The notes under the pieces were generated by a model. That model was given only the letters and a program-made list of their open reading frames with translations. It was not told the DNA's origin and ran no database searches. Source: an uncultured Mollicutes bacterium (lineage in GTDB: Bacteria; Bacillota_I; Bacilli_A; RFN20; CAG-826). From it: a DNA stretch of 64,000 nt. Location: NCBI GenBank assembly GCA_900540395.1, contig UQFQ01000004.1, positions 1 through 64,000 on the forward strand, read 5' to 3'. Both the position numbers and the translations under genes were made by a program. Numbering within the stretch: position 1 is the stretch's first letter; each line of letters opens with the position of its first letter. Positions 55,201 to 63,120 of this stretch are shown here, piece after piece.

Positions 55201-55696
55201 CCATCGACTGATCAATTTTAGAAACAGAAATATAACCTAACTCAGATAATTTATTCTTTAATTGATTTACATCAATACCATCGCCAACATGAATATCAAT
55301 AAAACTATTGTCAAAGGTTTCAACGCTTGGATAATATCGATATATTGTAGATGGCGTAGCAATAATAATTGAATGGTGAGCGTGTCTTATTTTATATAGA
55401 CCATAAATAAGTTCACTTCTGATTTCTTTAGATTCACTTATGTATTCGACACGAATTAAATCATCTCCGGGTAAGAGAATTATTTTATCTTCATCAATCA
55501 AACTTGATAATTTGTTATAAATTTGATTAGCGTCATAATTATTTGCAGCGTATATTAAAATATTCGCTTCGGATTCATTATATTTTTTGATAGCGAGTAG
55601 TATTGTTCCAATAATTGAATCAACTATAAAAGAGGAATTTCTTTTTTTAGTATCTTCAGTAAATAGTTCTTGTGCGGTTTTTAATAAATTAATCAA
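52208..55696 (-). CDS. mfd: Transcription-repair coupling factor
   Basis: 1162 residues. Removes stalled RNA polymerase and recruits UvrA. Order: UvrB-like N-terminal domains, RNA-polymerase-interacting domain (LEPGDYVVHEKYGIGRFVKID), RecG-like helicase with Walker A GDVGFGKTEVALEA and DEEQ box (LLIIDEEQRFGV), SATPIPRTL, GRVGRSDKIAYAYL, and a C-terminal UvrA-binding-type domain. Start ATG lies 10 bases after the pth stop. UvrB is also in this window. Confidence 0.97.
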   Translation of the reverse strand: MINLLKTAQELFTEDTKKRNSSFIVDSIIGTILLAIKKYNESEANILIYAANNYDANQIYNKLSSLIDEDKIILLPGDDLIRVEYISESKEIRSELIYGLYKIRHAHHSIIIATPSTIYRYYPSVETFDNSFIDIHVGDGIDVNQLKNKLSELGYISVSKIDQSMEYASRGGVLDVFSLNYEDPIRIEFFDTVVESIRLFKIETQTSYKKLDNALLIPATINLLSQEEKEKAKNKITYQLNKDILNKNEEEKEELEANVQDDIDQILNNSFTNKYYKYLSFLQEKFTELLDFCDNYSIIVANQEDFNKAKGLLFEEATKFLLDLHAKNKNISRLSYFNDRASIFKGALETTILEPFYHNKDDVSIPLRSLAYLDPKGSTSLIILETLIKGRNQILIVYHSEEEGKEIRKILDSLEVKYSETENYTLDENATISICQGKFNVSFELTNKNIILLASDDLLYDKRKIRAYSTHFKKGKILESYEELEPGDYVVHEKYGIGRFVKIDTIEVMGKHNDYLEISYANNDKLFVPLYQFNLIRKFVGKEGTTPRLTNLNSNQWEKTKKRIKERVNDLADRLLTLYQERATIAGFSFKKDDEIQKAFEEDFKHQLTPDQQTSIKEIKEDMEAPHPMDRLLCGDVGFGKTEVALEACMKAILSEKQVCFLCPTTVLSMQHYKVALKRFGDFRINVKLLNRMCTSKEVNETLRGLKDGSVNLLIGTHKALNDKVVFKDLGLLIIDEEQRFGVEQKERIKEKYPNVDVLTLSATPIPRTLQSSLIGLKAISRIETAPVERLPIQTYVINYDEEIIKELIKRELSRNGQVYYIFNDTYRIYEKQLLLQKLVPDAKIGIIHGKMDKEDVDIVMNDFYEGTIDVLLATTIVENGIDVRNANLLLVEDADHFGLSQLYQIKGRVGRSDKIAYAYLMIKGNKSLTEESKKRLKAIQDFTELGSGYKIAQRDLLIRGAGDILGKEQAGFIDEVGIDMYIRLLNETIAEKQGKLDKSPTKDIKALQDLDAYVPKGFAKNDEKIEIYQKILDCKTLDKLYLLKDTLKDQFGALPQSVELLLLKREISIYLEGEEYETYTEYPKRIDIVLSKKFSDIKGIGTTLFTSFLKFINKLKLSYHDKLIFISINKEGDWILTLIDVLKNVSKIYKSKMRAMIKDEN

Positions 55697-55706
55697 TTTC
55701 TCCCTC

Positions 55707-56264
55707 TTATTTATTATACATTGTCATGGCTTTGTTAAAACTGTCGCTTAATGCAACTTTTAAGGCCTCTACTGCATTCTTTTGGGCTGTATAAATCAAA
55801 GGCTCTTCTTCTTTACTAGGTCTTTTTAAGACATAATCAATAATGTTATGAGAATCAGGGTGTCCTATTCCTACTTTTATTCGATTAAATTCTTCAGTTC
55901 CTAAATTAGCTATAATCGATTTTATTCCATTATGTCCGCCGCTAGATCCTTTAATTTTTAACTTAATATGCCCTAAAGGAGTATCCATGTCGTCGTAAAC
56001 TACAATCATGTTTTCGATTGGAATCTTGTAAAAATTTAAAACTTGAATAATGCTCTCTCCGCTTAAATTCATATAAGTTTGTGGCTTTAAAATGATTAAG
56101 TCATTGTCCATGTAACGCGCCTTTACATACAAACCTTTAAAATCAGTTCTATCAAAAGCCACTCCTAACGAATCAGCGAATTTATCAACAACATCAAACC
56201 CCATGTTGTGATGTGTATGCTCATATTCCCTTCCAGGGTTTCCTAGTCCTACAATCAAATACAC
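55707..56264 (-). CDS. pth: Peptidyl-tRNA hydrolase
   Basis: 185 residues from GTG 56264, which follows GGAGGAG by five bases; it starts VYLIVGLGNPGREYEHTHHN, as expected for the family. The frame is open to 56348 but that extension has no ribosome site. Catalytic His in HTHHNMGF, then LILKPQTYMNLSGES, VVYDDMDTPLG and KGSSGGHNGIKSI. It recycles peptidyl-tRNA; order pth-mfd is as in Bacillus (spoVC-mfd). Confidence 0.95.
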   Translation of the reverse strand: MYLIVGLGNPGREYEHTHHNMGFDVVDKFADSLGVAFDRTDFKGLYVKARYMDNDLIILKPQTYMNLSGESIIQVLNFYKIPIENMIVVYDDMDTPLGHIKLKIKGSSGGHNGIKSIIANLGTEEFNRIKVGIGHPDSHNIIDYVLKRPSKEEEPLIYTAQKNAVEALKVALSDSFNKAMTMYNK

Positions 56265-56343
56265 GTTTACTCCTCCACCAATAAATACAATTATAAATTT
56301 ATTTTGTTGGAAAGAAAATACAATTTTTATGAAATAATTTCCT

Positions 56344-56361
56344 TGCAAAACTCAACTATTT
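56344..56361 (+). repeat. Copy of a recurrent intergenic motif
   Basis: TGCAAAACTCAACTATTT, identical over 18 bases to the copy at 62931-62948. It lies in the gap between the divergent pth and tetR genes. Confidence 0.5.
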
Positions 56362-56390
56362 ATTAAATAAATTAAAAATTTATGTTTTTA

Positions 56391-56420
56391 ATTGACAACG
56401 CAGTCAATATTTAATAATAT
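56391..56420 (+). promoter_or_regulatory. tetR-ABC operon promoter with inverted repeat
   Basis: -35 TTGACA (56392-56397), 17-base spacer, -10 TAATAT (56415-56420). ATTGAC, six bases, GTCAAT (56391-56408) is an inverted repeat across the -35, well placed for self-repression by the TetR protein. Confidence 0.65.
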
Positions 56421-56443
56421 TCTTTAACTAGGAGAAGATTTAG

Positions 56444-57088
56444 ATGCCAAGAACTTTTTTTGAAAACAAGGAATTGAAATTAAAGAGGATCGACAACATC
56501 ATCAATGTATCATTAAGCCTATTTGCAACCTATGGTTATAAAAAAGTTACCATAGATATGATTACAAAAGAGTGCCGTTATTCTCATGGTCTTTTTTATC
56601 ACTACTTTTCTTCAAAATCAGAAGTATTAAGAGAGATAAGAAAAAGAAGTAATGCACTATTTTCAGAGAAATTTTTAGCGATTAGTAAAACATCTAGTTT
56701 AGGTTATGATTTTTTAAGAAGTTCTCTTTGCACTATTATTGATTTTATTAATAATGGTGGGGAGGAAAACTATTATGTCCATTTACTATTTTCGACAAAA
56801 CTATCTGAATTAAATGATGGCGTTAAGATGGTTCATTTCAATAAAGAGGTATTTAATTTGTTTTCTGAATCAATCAAAATTGTTCGCTCTGAATTTGATG
56901 AATTTATCAAAAAAGAAAACTTCAAAAGATATTTAATTCTATTTCTAACAGTCATTGACGGATTATCTTCTTCTAAAATCAATTATCCTAACTTATATAA
57001 AAAGAATATTGATGGAAATGTGTTTTTTGATCGACTTGTAGCTTTCTTAAAGGGGAAAACACCACTTCACCAAAACTCAATTAATTAA
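56444..57088 (+). CDS. TetR-family transcriptional regulator
   Basis: 214 residues. N-terminal helix-turn-helix YGYKKVTIDMITKECRYSH followed by FYHYFSSKSEVLREI, typical of TetR. The C-terminal ligand domain is unassigned. It is the first gene of an operon with two ABC exporter subunits (22 bases to the next start) and its promoter has an inverted repeat, so it most likely represses the exporter until a ligand binds. AGGAGAAG precedes the ATG. Confidence 0.92.
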   Translation: MPRTFFENKELKLKRIDNIINVSLSLFATYGYKKVTIDMITKECRYSHGLFYHYFSSKSEVLREIRKRSNALFSEKFLAISKTSSLGYDFLRSSLCTIIDFINNGGEENYYVHLLFSTKLSELNDGVKMVHFNKEVFNLFSESIKIVRSEFDEFIKKENFKRYLILFLTVIDGLSSSKINYPNLYKKNIDGNVFFDRLVAFLKGKTPLHQNSIN

Positions 57089-57109
57089 GTTAAGAAGAAA
57101 GGAGTTTGT

Positions 57110-58927
57110 ATGTCAAAAGTTTTACATTTTTTATGGAAAAAGCGGCCCTTTTTACTTTTGATTGCTTGTGCGATTATTGCTCAATGTTATCTTCAACTCA
57201 TGCTTCCAGAGTACATGGGTAAAATCACAACACTTATAACCTCTACAAGTCCCGATAAAATCAATCAGATATGGATTAATGGCGGTTATATGATTTTAAT
57301 TTCGGTTGGTGTTGTAATTTTAGCTACAATCCAAAACTTTACTGGAGCAATACTATCGGCTTACGTTGGTAGGGAATTGCGCACAGAAATGTTTCATAAA
57401 GTAAATCATATTTCACTTACCGAATATAACAAATTTGGCACTGCTACTTTAATAACCAGGACAACAAACGATATCGAACAAGTTAAGAACTACGTTTTAA
57501 TGGCTGTCAGAATTATTGTTATGTCTCCAACATATATGATAATTGGTTTAATTAAAACACTGACTCAAGACGCAATGCTATCAATTGTTTTAGCAATTTG
57601 TATACCTTTAATTCTTTTATTTATGGCAATCTTATTAAAATTTGCCACACCTTTATTTAAGAGCCTACAAACCAAAATCGATAATTTAACTATTGTTGTT
57701 AGAGAAAATTTAACAGGCGTAAGAGTAATTAGGGCTTACAATCAACAAGGAGTTGAATATAAAAAATTCGATAAAGCCAATAAAGACATGACACAAACTG
57801 TAACTAAGGTTGGAAAAATCATGTCTTTCACTAACCCTTTAATTTCCATAATTTTCAACCTTTGTTTTATTGGAATTTATGCTTTAGGGTTCTATTTATT
57901 AAACGGTTTAAATGCTGGTGATCCACAAATCGGTAATTTAATTTCTAATGTTGCTGTTGTTGCTCAATATAGTTTACAGATTATGCAATCATTCATGATG
58001 CTTGCAATGATTTTCGTTATGCTTCCTCAAGCTAGCGCTTGTTCTAAACGTATTGCTGAGGTTTTAGATGTTAAAGATAACGAACAAATTGATAACGTTG
58101 ATAAAGAAGAGTATGAAAAGTTCAAAAACAAAACTACTAGAGGTGTTTTAGCTTTTAATAATGTCACTTTTACATATCCAGATAGTGATACTCCATGTAT
58201 TGAAAATATTTCCTTTAAAACTAAACCAGGGAAAATGCTTGCTATTATTGGCTCAACAGGCGCTGGTAAATCAACAGTTATAAATTTAATACCTCGTTTT
58301 TATGATGCCACTAAAGGAAATATTACTTTAGATGGTGTTGATATAACAAAAATTCCAATTAAAGATTTAAGAGACTCAATAGGCTTTGTCCCTCAAAAGG
58401 CTGTTTTGTTTAAAGGAACTATTAAGGATAACATCCGTTTTGGCAAAAAAGACGCCACAGACGAAGAAATAAACGAGGCATTATCTGTTGCTCAAACAGA
58501 ACACTTTATTTCTAAATTGCCAAAAGGTCTCGATTCTTTCGTTTCTCAAGGTGGTAAAAACTTTTCAGGCGGTCAAAAGCAAAGATTATCTATTGCTCGA
58601 GCATTAGTAAAGAAACCAGAAGTATATGTTTTTGACGATTCTTTCTCTGCTTTAGATTTTAAAACAGACGCCAAATTGAGAGCGGCCTTAAAAACTTACG
58701 TTGGCGATTCAACTATGATTGTTGTCGCGCAAAGAGTTTCTTCAATTCTTGACGCCGATACTATTGTCGTTTTAAACGAAGGCAAAGTTGCAGGTATCGG
58801 TAATCATGAAGATTTACTTAAAAATTGTCCTATTTATCAAGACATTGTTAAATCACAACTTGATCCTGATGAAGTCGAAAAAACTCTTAAAATGTCTCGC
58901 GAAGCCGAGAACGAAGGAGGTAAATAA
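57110..58927 (+). CDS. Heterodimeric ABC exporter, subunit with degenerate ATP site
   Basis: 605 residues: six membrane helices (about 15-310) plus ATPase. Walker A GSTGAGKST and signature NFSGGQKQRLSIARA are normal, but the catalytic Glu after Walker B is Asp (VYVFDDSFSALD) and the switch His is Gln (VVAQRVSSI). This is the pattern of the regulatory half of exporters such as TM287/288 or BmrCD. The partner follows 2 bases downstream. AGAAAGGAG precedes the ATG. Substrate unknown; TetR control suggests drugs or toxic compounds. Confidence 0.93.
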   Translation: MSKVLHFLWKKRPFLLLIACAIIAQCYLQLMLPEYMGKITTLITSTSPDKINQIWINGGYMILISVGVVILATIQNFTGAILSAYVGRELRTEMFHKVNHISLTEYNKFGTATLITRTTNDIEQVKNYVLMAVRIIVMSPTYMIIGLIKTLTQDAMLSIVLAICIPLILLFMAILLKFATPLFKSLQTKIDNLTIVVRENLTGVRVIRAYNQQGVEYKKFDKANKDMTQTVTKVGKIMSFTNPLISIIFNLCFIGIYALGFYLLNGLNAGDPQIGNLISNVAVVAQYSLQIMQSFMMLAMIFVMLPQASACSKRIAEVLDVKDNEQIDNVDKEEYEKFKNKTTRGVLAFNNVTFTYPDSDTPCIENISFKTKPGKMLAIIGSTGAGKSTVINLIPRFYDATKGNITLDGVDITKIPIKDLRDSIGFVPQKAVLFKGTIKDNIRFGKKDATDEEINEALSVAQTEHFISKLPKGLDSFVSQGGKNFSGGQKQRLSIARALVKKPEVYVFDDSFSALDFKTDAKLRAALKTYVGDSTMIVVAQRVSSILDADTIVVLNEGKVAGIGNHEDLLKNCPIYQDIVKSQLDPDEVEKTLKMSREAENEGGK

Positions 58928-58929
58928 TT

Positions 58930-61035
58930 ATGCCAGGTCCAGGTAGAGCAAGAAGCATAGATAAACCTCAAAACATGAAGCTTGTTTTTAAGCGCATGTT
59001 AAAAGATTTTAAGAAAGAGTATGTTGTATTAATTTTTGTAATCTTGTTTGCAATAGGCAGTGCCGTGTTAAATATTATCGCTCCTATCTTTCTTGGCGAG
59101 TTTTTAAACCATGCCTTACCTCAAGATATTGCAACTTCACCATTGTTCAACTTTGTTTTAGTAGATGGGTCAACTGTTGTACAAATTAATTGGGGTTATT
59201 TTTTCTATAATTTCGGGGTTTTGCTTGGTTTTTATGTAGGAAGTGCATTACTTTCATGGCTTAGTGAATGGCTTTCAGTTGGAGTTGGAGCAAGATATGC
59301 CTATGAATTTAGAGATAAAATTCTTATTAAATTAGATAAACTTCCATTAAGTTATTTCGACCGTGTTCCATACGGAGATACACTCTCAGTTTGTACTAAC
59401 GATGTTGATAATATATCAAGAAACTTACAATCAATTATCACTCAAACAACAAGCGGCGTTTCCTTATTCTTCGGCTCTTTAATCGCAATGTTTATTTACG
59501 ACTATCGCTTAGCTTTTATCGCCTTAGCGGTTTTACCAATTACTCTTATTATTGTTTTGCTTATTTCAAAACATTCACAAAAACAATTTGCATCTTATAG
59601 AAAAGAACTCGGAGATTTAAACGGAAAAGTAGAAGAAAATTATGCTGGCGTCTCTGTAATTAAGTTGTTTAATAAAGAAGATGATGTCGAGGCCGATTTT
59701 GATATTGTAAACAAAAGAATGGCGAAAGCTGATGGCTTATCACAGTTCTTATCAGGTTTTGTTTTCCCAACAACAATCTTTATTAACAACGTTGCTTATG
59801 TTGCCATCGCTGTTGTTGGAGGTATCATTGGACAAATAGGAACAATGATTTCTTTCTTTACACTTTTAAGTTTATTCACAAGACCTTTCCAACAAATTGG
59901 TCAAATTGCAAATATCATTCAATCTGTATTAGCTAGTGGAGAAAGAATCTACAATCTTCTTGATGAAGTTGAAGAAATTCCAGATAAAGTCACTGCTGAA
60001 ACCGAAGAAAACAAAATCCAAGGCGAATTTGATTTTGATCACGTATATTTCCAATATTCTATCGACAAACCTCTTATCGAAGATTTCACACTTCATGTAA
60101 ATAAAGGCGATATGGTTGCTATTGTTGGTCCAACAGGTGCAGGAAAAACAACGATGGTTAATCTTATTATGAGATTTTACGAAATAACCAATATAGCTAA
60201 CATTGATGATTTAAAAACTAAATCCTTAAAATTCCGAAATTCAATTAACCAAATTTTAGGATATGAGGAAGTCAAAGACATAGATATTAATTCTTCCTTA
60301 GATATTCGTGAAGCAACTCGTTTAGAAAGAGAAAAACTAGAAGACTTTTACCAATCAGCTATTAAAAACAATAAAAAGATTTTAGGTGATGATGATATCA
60401 AAAAACTAGATTATATTCATTCTTTAATACCTAATATCTTTAATAACGGTAATATTAAATTAGATGGGAAAACCATATTCAACTATACAAGAAATTGCTT
60501 AAGAGGCTCAATAGGTATGGTTCTCCAAGATACTTGGTTATTTAAAGGTACAATTAAAGAAAATCTTCTTTATGGCGATCCTAACGCAACCGATGAAGAG
60601 ATTGAAAAAGCTTGTAAAGAAGCACACATTGATCATTTCATTCACACTTTACCAGGTGGTTACAACTTTGTTTTAAACGAAGATGGTAGCAACGTTTCTC
60701 AAGGTCAAAGACAACTCCTCACAATCGCTAGAGCAATTATTTCTAAACCACGAATTATGATTTTAGATGAAGCAACTTCTTCTGTTGATACTCGAACCGA
60801 GCAACAAATTCAAGACGCTTTAAATAAAATTATAGAAAATAGAACTTCCTTTGTTATTGCTCATAGACTTTCAACAATTAAAAACGCCAAACTTATTATT
60901 GTTATGAAAAAAGGCCATATTGTTGAAACCGGTACCCACTATGAACTCCTCAAAAAAGGCGGTTTCTATGCTGAGCTTTATAACTCACAATTCGCTGGAA
61001 ATAATCCAATGTCAAAAGAAGTTGAAGAAAGCTAA
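58930..61035 (+). CDS. Heterodimeric ABC exporter, catalytic subunit with an inserted segment
   Basis: 701 residues. Six membrane helices (about 30-335), then ATPase with Walker A GPTGAGKTT (400-408), Q-loop VLQDTWLFKG, signature NVSQGQRQLLTIARA, Walker B with catalytic Glu (IMILDEATSSVD) and switch His (FVIAHRLSTI), so it is the active partner. Between RFYEIT (residue 420) and GNIKLDG (507) lies an extra charged, helix-like stretch of about 85 residues (nucleotides 60193-60447), where related ABC proteins go straight from 'RFY.. ' to 'G.I..DG'. It explains the extra length over the ~610 normal for the family. Confidence 0.93.
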   Translation: MPGPGRARSIDKPQNMKLVFKRMLKDFKKEYVVLIFVILFAIGSAVLNIIAPIFLGEFLNHALPQDIATSPLFNFVLVDGSTVVQINWGYFFYNFGVLLGFYVGSALLSWLSEWLSVGVGARYAYEFRDKILIKLDKLPLSYFDRVPYGDTLSVCTNDVDNISRNLQSIITQTTSGVSLFFGSLIAMFIYDYRLAFIALAVLPITLIIVLLISKHSQKQFASYRKELGDLNGKVEENYAGVSVIKLFNKEDDVEADFDIVNKRMAKADGLSQFLSGFVFPTTIFINNVAYVAIAVVGGIIGQIGTMISFFTLLSLFTRPFQQIGQIANIIQSVLASGERIYNLLDEVEEIPDKVTAETEENKIQGEFDFDHVYFQYSIDKPLIEDFTLHVNKGDMVAIVGPTGAGKTTMVNLIMRFYEITNIANIDDLKTKSLKFRNSINQILGYEEVKDIDINSSLDIREATRLEREKLEDFYQSAIKNNKKILGDDDIKKLDYIHSLIPNIFNNGNIKLDGKTIFNYTRNCLRGSIGMVLQDTWLFKGTIKENLLYGDPNATDEEIEKACKEAHIDHFIHTLPGGYNFVLNEDGSNVSQGQRQLLTIARAIISKPRIMILDEATSSVDTRTEQQIQDALNKIIENRTSFVIAHRLSTIKNAKLIIVMKKGHIVETGTHYELLKKGGFYAELYNSQFAGNNPMSKEVEES

Positions 61036-61054
61036 ACTAGAATTTTTTAGAATT

Positions 61055-61086
61055 AAAAGCATAGGTAAAATCCCACCGCTTTTTTT
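61055..61086 (+). terminator. Terminator after the ABC exporter operon
   Basis: AAAAGC, bulge, GGT, loop, ACC, GCTTTTTTT: an imperfect stem followed by a T run, 20 bases past the exporter stop. Confidence 0.6.
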
Positions 61087-61112
61087 AATTTCCTTGCAAA
61101 TCTTAAGTATTT

Positions 61113-62675
61113 TTATTTTTTCTTTGCGTTTTTAACATCTATATCGGTAAGTTCTTTATAGATGTTATGAAGATTTGGATAAACCTTTATATAGACTTTT
61201 TCGTATAATTCTTTGTATTCTTTTACATCCTTCTTATTAGGAGTAAAAACTTTAACATAACGAATCATATTTTTCTTAATTTCGTCGAGTGAATTATATC
61301 TTTTCAAAGCTAAAAACTGAGCACATGCACAACCCAAGGAAGAATTTTCACAAGTTTCGCTTTTGTAAACAGGAAGGTTAAATAAATCTGCGGTGATTTG
61401 ACAAATAGCATCACTTCTAGATCCACCACCAGCAATAGTTAAATATTTAATTTTTTTATGACTTCTTTTTTCAATGCTTTCTAAGCCTTCTTTTAAAGCA
61501 AAGCCGATACCTTCAATAATTGCCCTATAAAAATGATATTTTGTATGAACATCGAAAAAACCAATTACAGCACCCTTTGCTAAAGGCCTGCTTAAGCCAG
61601 GTCCCCAATATGGTTGCAAAATCAATCCATCGCTTCCAGGCGGAATGTCCATTAACTTTTCATTCAAAACTTCTTCAGGAGCCACTTTTTCAATTTGTGC
61701 TTCGATTGATTCATTTTGACCAAATTGTTGTACAAACCAAGTCAACATCCAATAGCCTCTATAAATTTGTACTTCGCCGCTGTACCATCCTGGAAAAGAA
61801 GCAATATAAGATGGTAAGAATCTTTCTGGTTCAAAATAATTTTTACTAATAACAGCTATTGAAGAACTAGTCCCATAACTAATATGTGCACTATCTGAAT
61901 CAACTTGTCCGCTTCCTAAAGCTTCACACGATTTATCGTTACCTGTTGTTATATATTTAAGTCCTTCAGGAAACCCTGTTTCTAATGAGCATTTATTTGT
62001 AATTGTACCAATTACTTCACCTACCGGAGCAATCTCTGGCATTAGCTTTGGATCGATATTATATAATTCACCTTTTAATGCGCCTTTTTTATACCACTTC
62101 CCTTTTTTAAAATTCAAAGGGTAGTGACCAATCATGTTTGATGCACAATCAGTTAAAACTCCAAGCATTCTATAATTTAAATAAGCGTTTAATGGTACAT
62201 AGTGTTTAATCTTTTTCCGGTTTTCTGGTTCGTTTTCTTGCAGCCAAATAGCCGGTGTTCTTTTACGGTTCAAATTAACTGTCTTTGTCATATTAACAAA
62301 CCAAAATGCAATATTTTGCCACCAAGGAAGTTTCTTTTTTAAATCAGCTTGCCTTTGATCTAACCAGATTATTGAAGGTCTAACGATATTTAGTTTTTCA
62401 TCCAAATAAACAGCTGTATCTCTAAAACAAGTAGAAGAAATACTAACTACGTTTTTTAATAGTTCCGGATTTTTTTCTGTTAATCTTTTAGCAGCACGAC
62501 ACATATGGTCGTAATAGTAGTTAGGATCTTGTTCACAATATCCAGGTTTTGGAGAAAAATATGGCGATTTATATCTTTCTTGCTCAAAGGCTAAAAATTT
62601 TCCTTTATCATCAATTATTGAAACTCTAACACTTTGTGTTCCATAATCAATCGCTATTACATAATTATTTTCCAT
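61113..62675 (-). CDS. FGGY-family carbohydrate kinase
   Basis: 520 residues. Seen: N-terminal phosphate loop IAIDYGTQSVRVSIID, IIWLDQRQADL, the TTGNDKSCEALGSG segment with catalytic Asp, ISYGTSSSIAVIS, and the FGGY signature area LTIAGGGSRSDAICQITADLF. The family includes xylulose, ribulose, glycerol and gluconate kinases; the substrate is undecided. No Shine-Dalgarno sequence precedes the ATG and a TATAAT ends only 7 bases before it, so the mRNA may be leaderless. It converges with the ABC operon. Confidence 0.9.
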   Translation of the reverse strand: MENNYVIAIDYGTQSVRVSIIDDKGKFLAFEQERYKSPYFSPKPGYCEQDPNYYYDHMCRAAKRLTEKNPELLKNVVSISSTCFRDTAVYLDEKLNIVRPSIIWLDQRQADLKKKLPWWQNIAFWFVNMTKTVNLNRKRTPAIWLQENEPENRKKIKHYVPLNAYLNYRMLGVLTDCASNMIGHYPLNFKKGKWYKKGALKGELYNIDPKLMPEIAPVGEVIGTITNKCSLETGFPEGLKYITTGNDKSCEALGSGQVDSDSAHISYGTSSSIAVISKNYFEPERFLPSYIASFPGWYSGEVQIYRGYWMLTWFVQQFGQNESIEAQIEKVAPEEVLNEKLMDIPPGSDGLILQPYWGPGLSRPLAKGAVIGFFDVHTKYHFYRAIIEGIGFALKEGLESIEKRSHKKIKYLTIAGGGSRSDAICQITADLFNLPVYKSETCENSSLGCACAQFLALKRYNSLDEIKKNMIRYVKVFTPNKKDVKEYKELYEKVYIKVYPNLHNIYKELTDIDVKNAKKK

Positions 62676-62682
62676 ACGTATA

Positions 62683-62711
62683 ATTATAAGTTAAAACACC
62701 AAGTATATAAA
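62683..62711 (-). promoter_or_regulatory. FGGY kinase promoter, probably giving a leaderless mRNA
   Basis: Minus strand -35 TTTATA (62706-62711), 17-base spacer, -10 TATAAT (62683-62688); the ATG begins 8 bases after the -10, at the expected transcription start. Confidence 0.55.
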
Positions 62712-62930
62712 TTAAATATTTACATTCAAAAAGCAGTTTTTCGGAGGGCTTAATTTATTCAAATATCTTTTTTTGGAATATAATATTTTTCATATTTGTC
62801 TCTCAAAAAAATAAGTTTCCAGTTATTTTTAAAGTTTACTTAAAATTACAAGACAGTATTACTCAAATTTTATTGAGCCTAATAGTTAGAAATTTACTTT
62901 ATAAAAAAGTATTAAAATTCACTAAAATGC

Positions 62931-62948
62931 TGCAAAACTCAACTATTT
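62931..62948 (+). repeat. Copy of a recurrent intergenic motif
   Basis: TGCAAAACTCAACTATTT, identical to 56344-56361. Confidence 0.5.
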
Positions 62949-63065
62949 TTTGTTTTTTATTATTACAATGCGTTTTTAATTAGTATTTCTTTCGTTGCTT
63001 AACTGATTTTTTTAAAACTTTAGTTTTAACTTTTTAATTATCTACATTTAACCTTGCTTAAATTA

Positions 63066-63097
63066 TGTTATAATCTAGTCAGTTGTTAAAACAACTG
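63066..63097 (+). promoter_or_regulatory. ppdK extended -10 promoter and palindrome at the transcription start
   Basis: TG-T-TATAAT (63066-63074) is a full extended -10 element. CAGTTGTT, two bases, AACAACTG (63080-63097) follows at once, so it covers the predicted start and would be an operator in DNA or a 5' hairpin in the mRNA. GGAGG precedes the ATG at 63121. Confidence 0.65.
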
Positions 63098-63120
63098 CCA
63101 AAATTTGGAGGTTTATTTAA

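Larger units (their letters stand above)
62676..63120. other. 445-bp gap between divergent FGGY kinase and ppdK
   Basis: No open frame that I can support. It holds the FGGY promoter near its left end, a copy of the intergenic motif (62931-62948), and the ppdK promoter with a palindrome at its right end. The middle is A/T-rich without a clear hairpin, tRNA or small RNA. Confidence 0.6.

Noticed and set aside
61520..61849. 109-residue plus-strand frame inside the FGGY kinase
   Set aside because: Antisense to a clear FGGY gene, no ribosome site and no recognisable domain.
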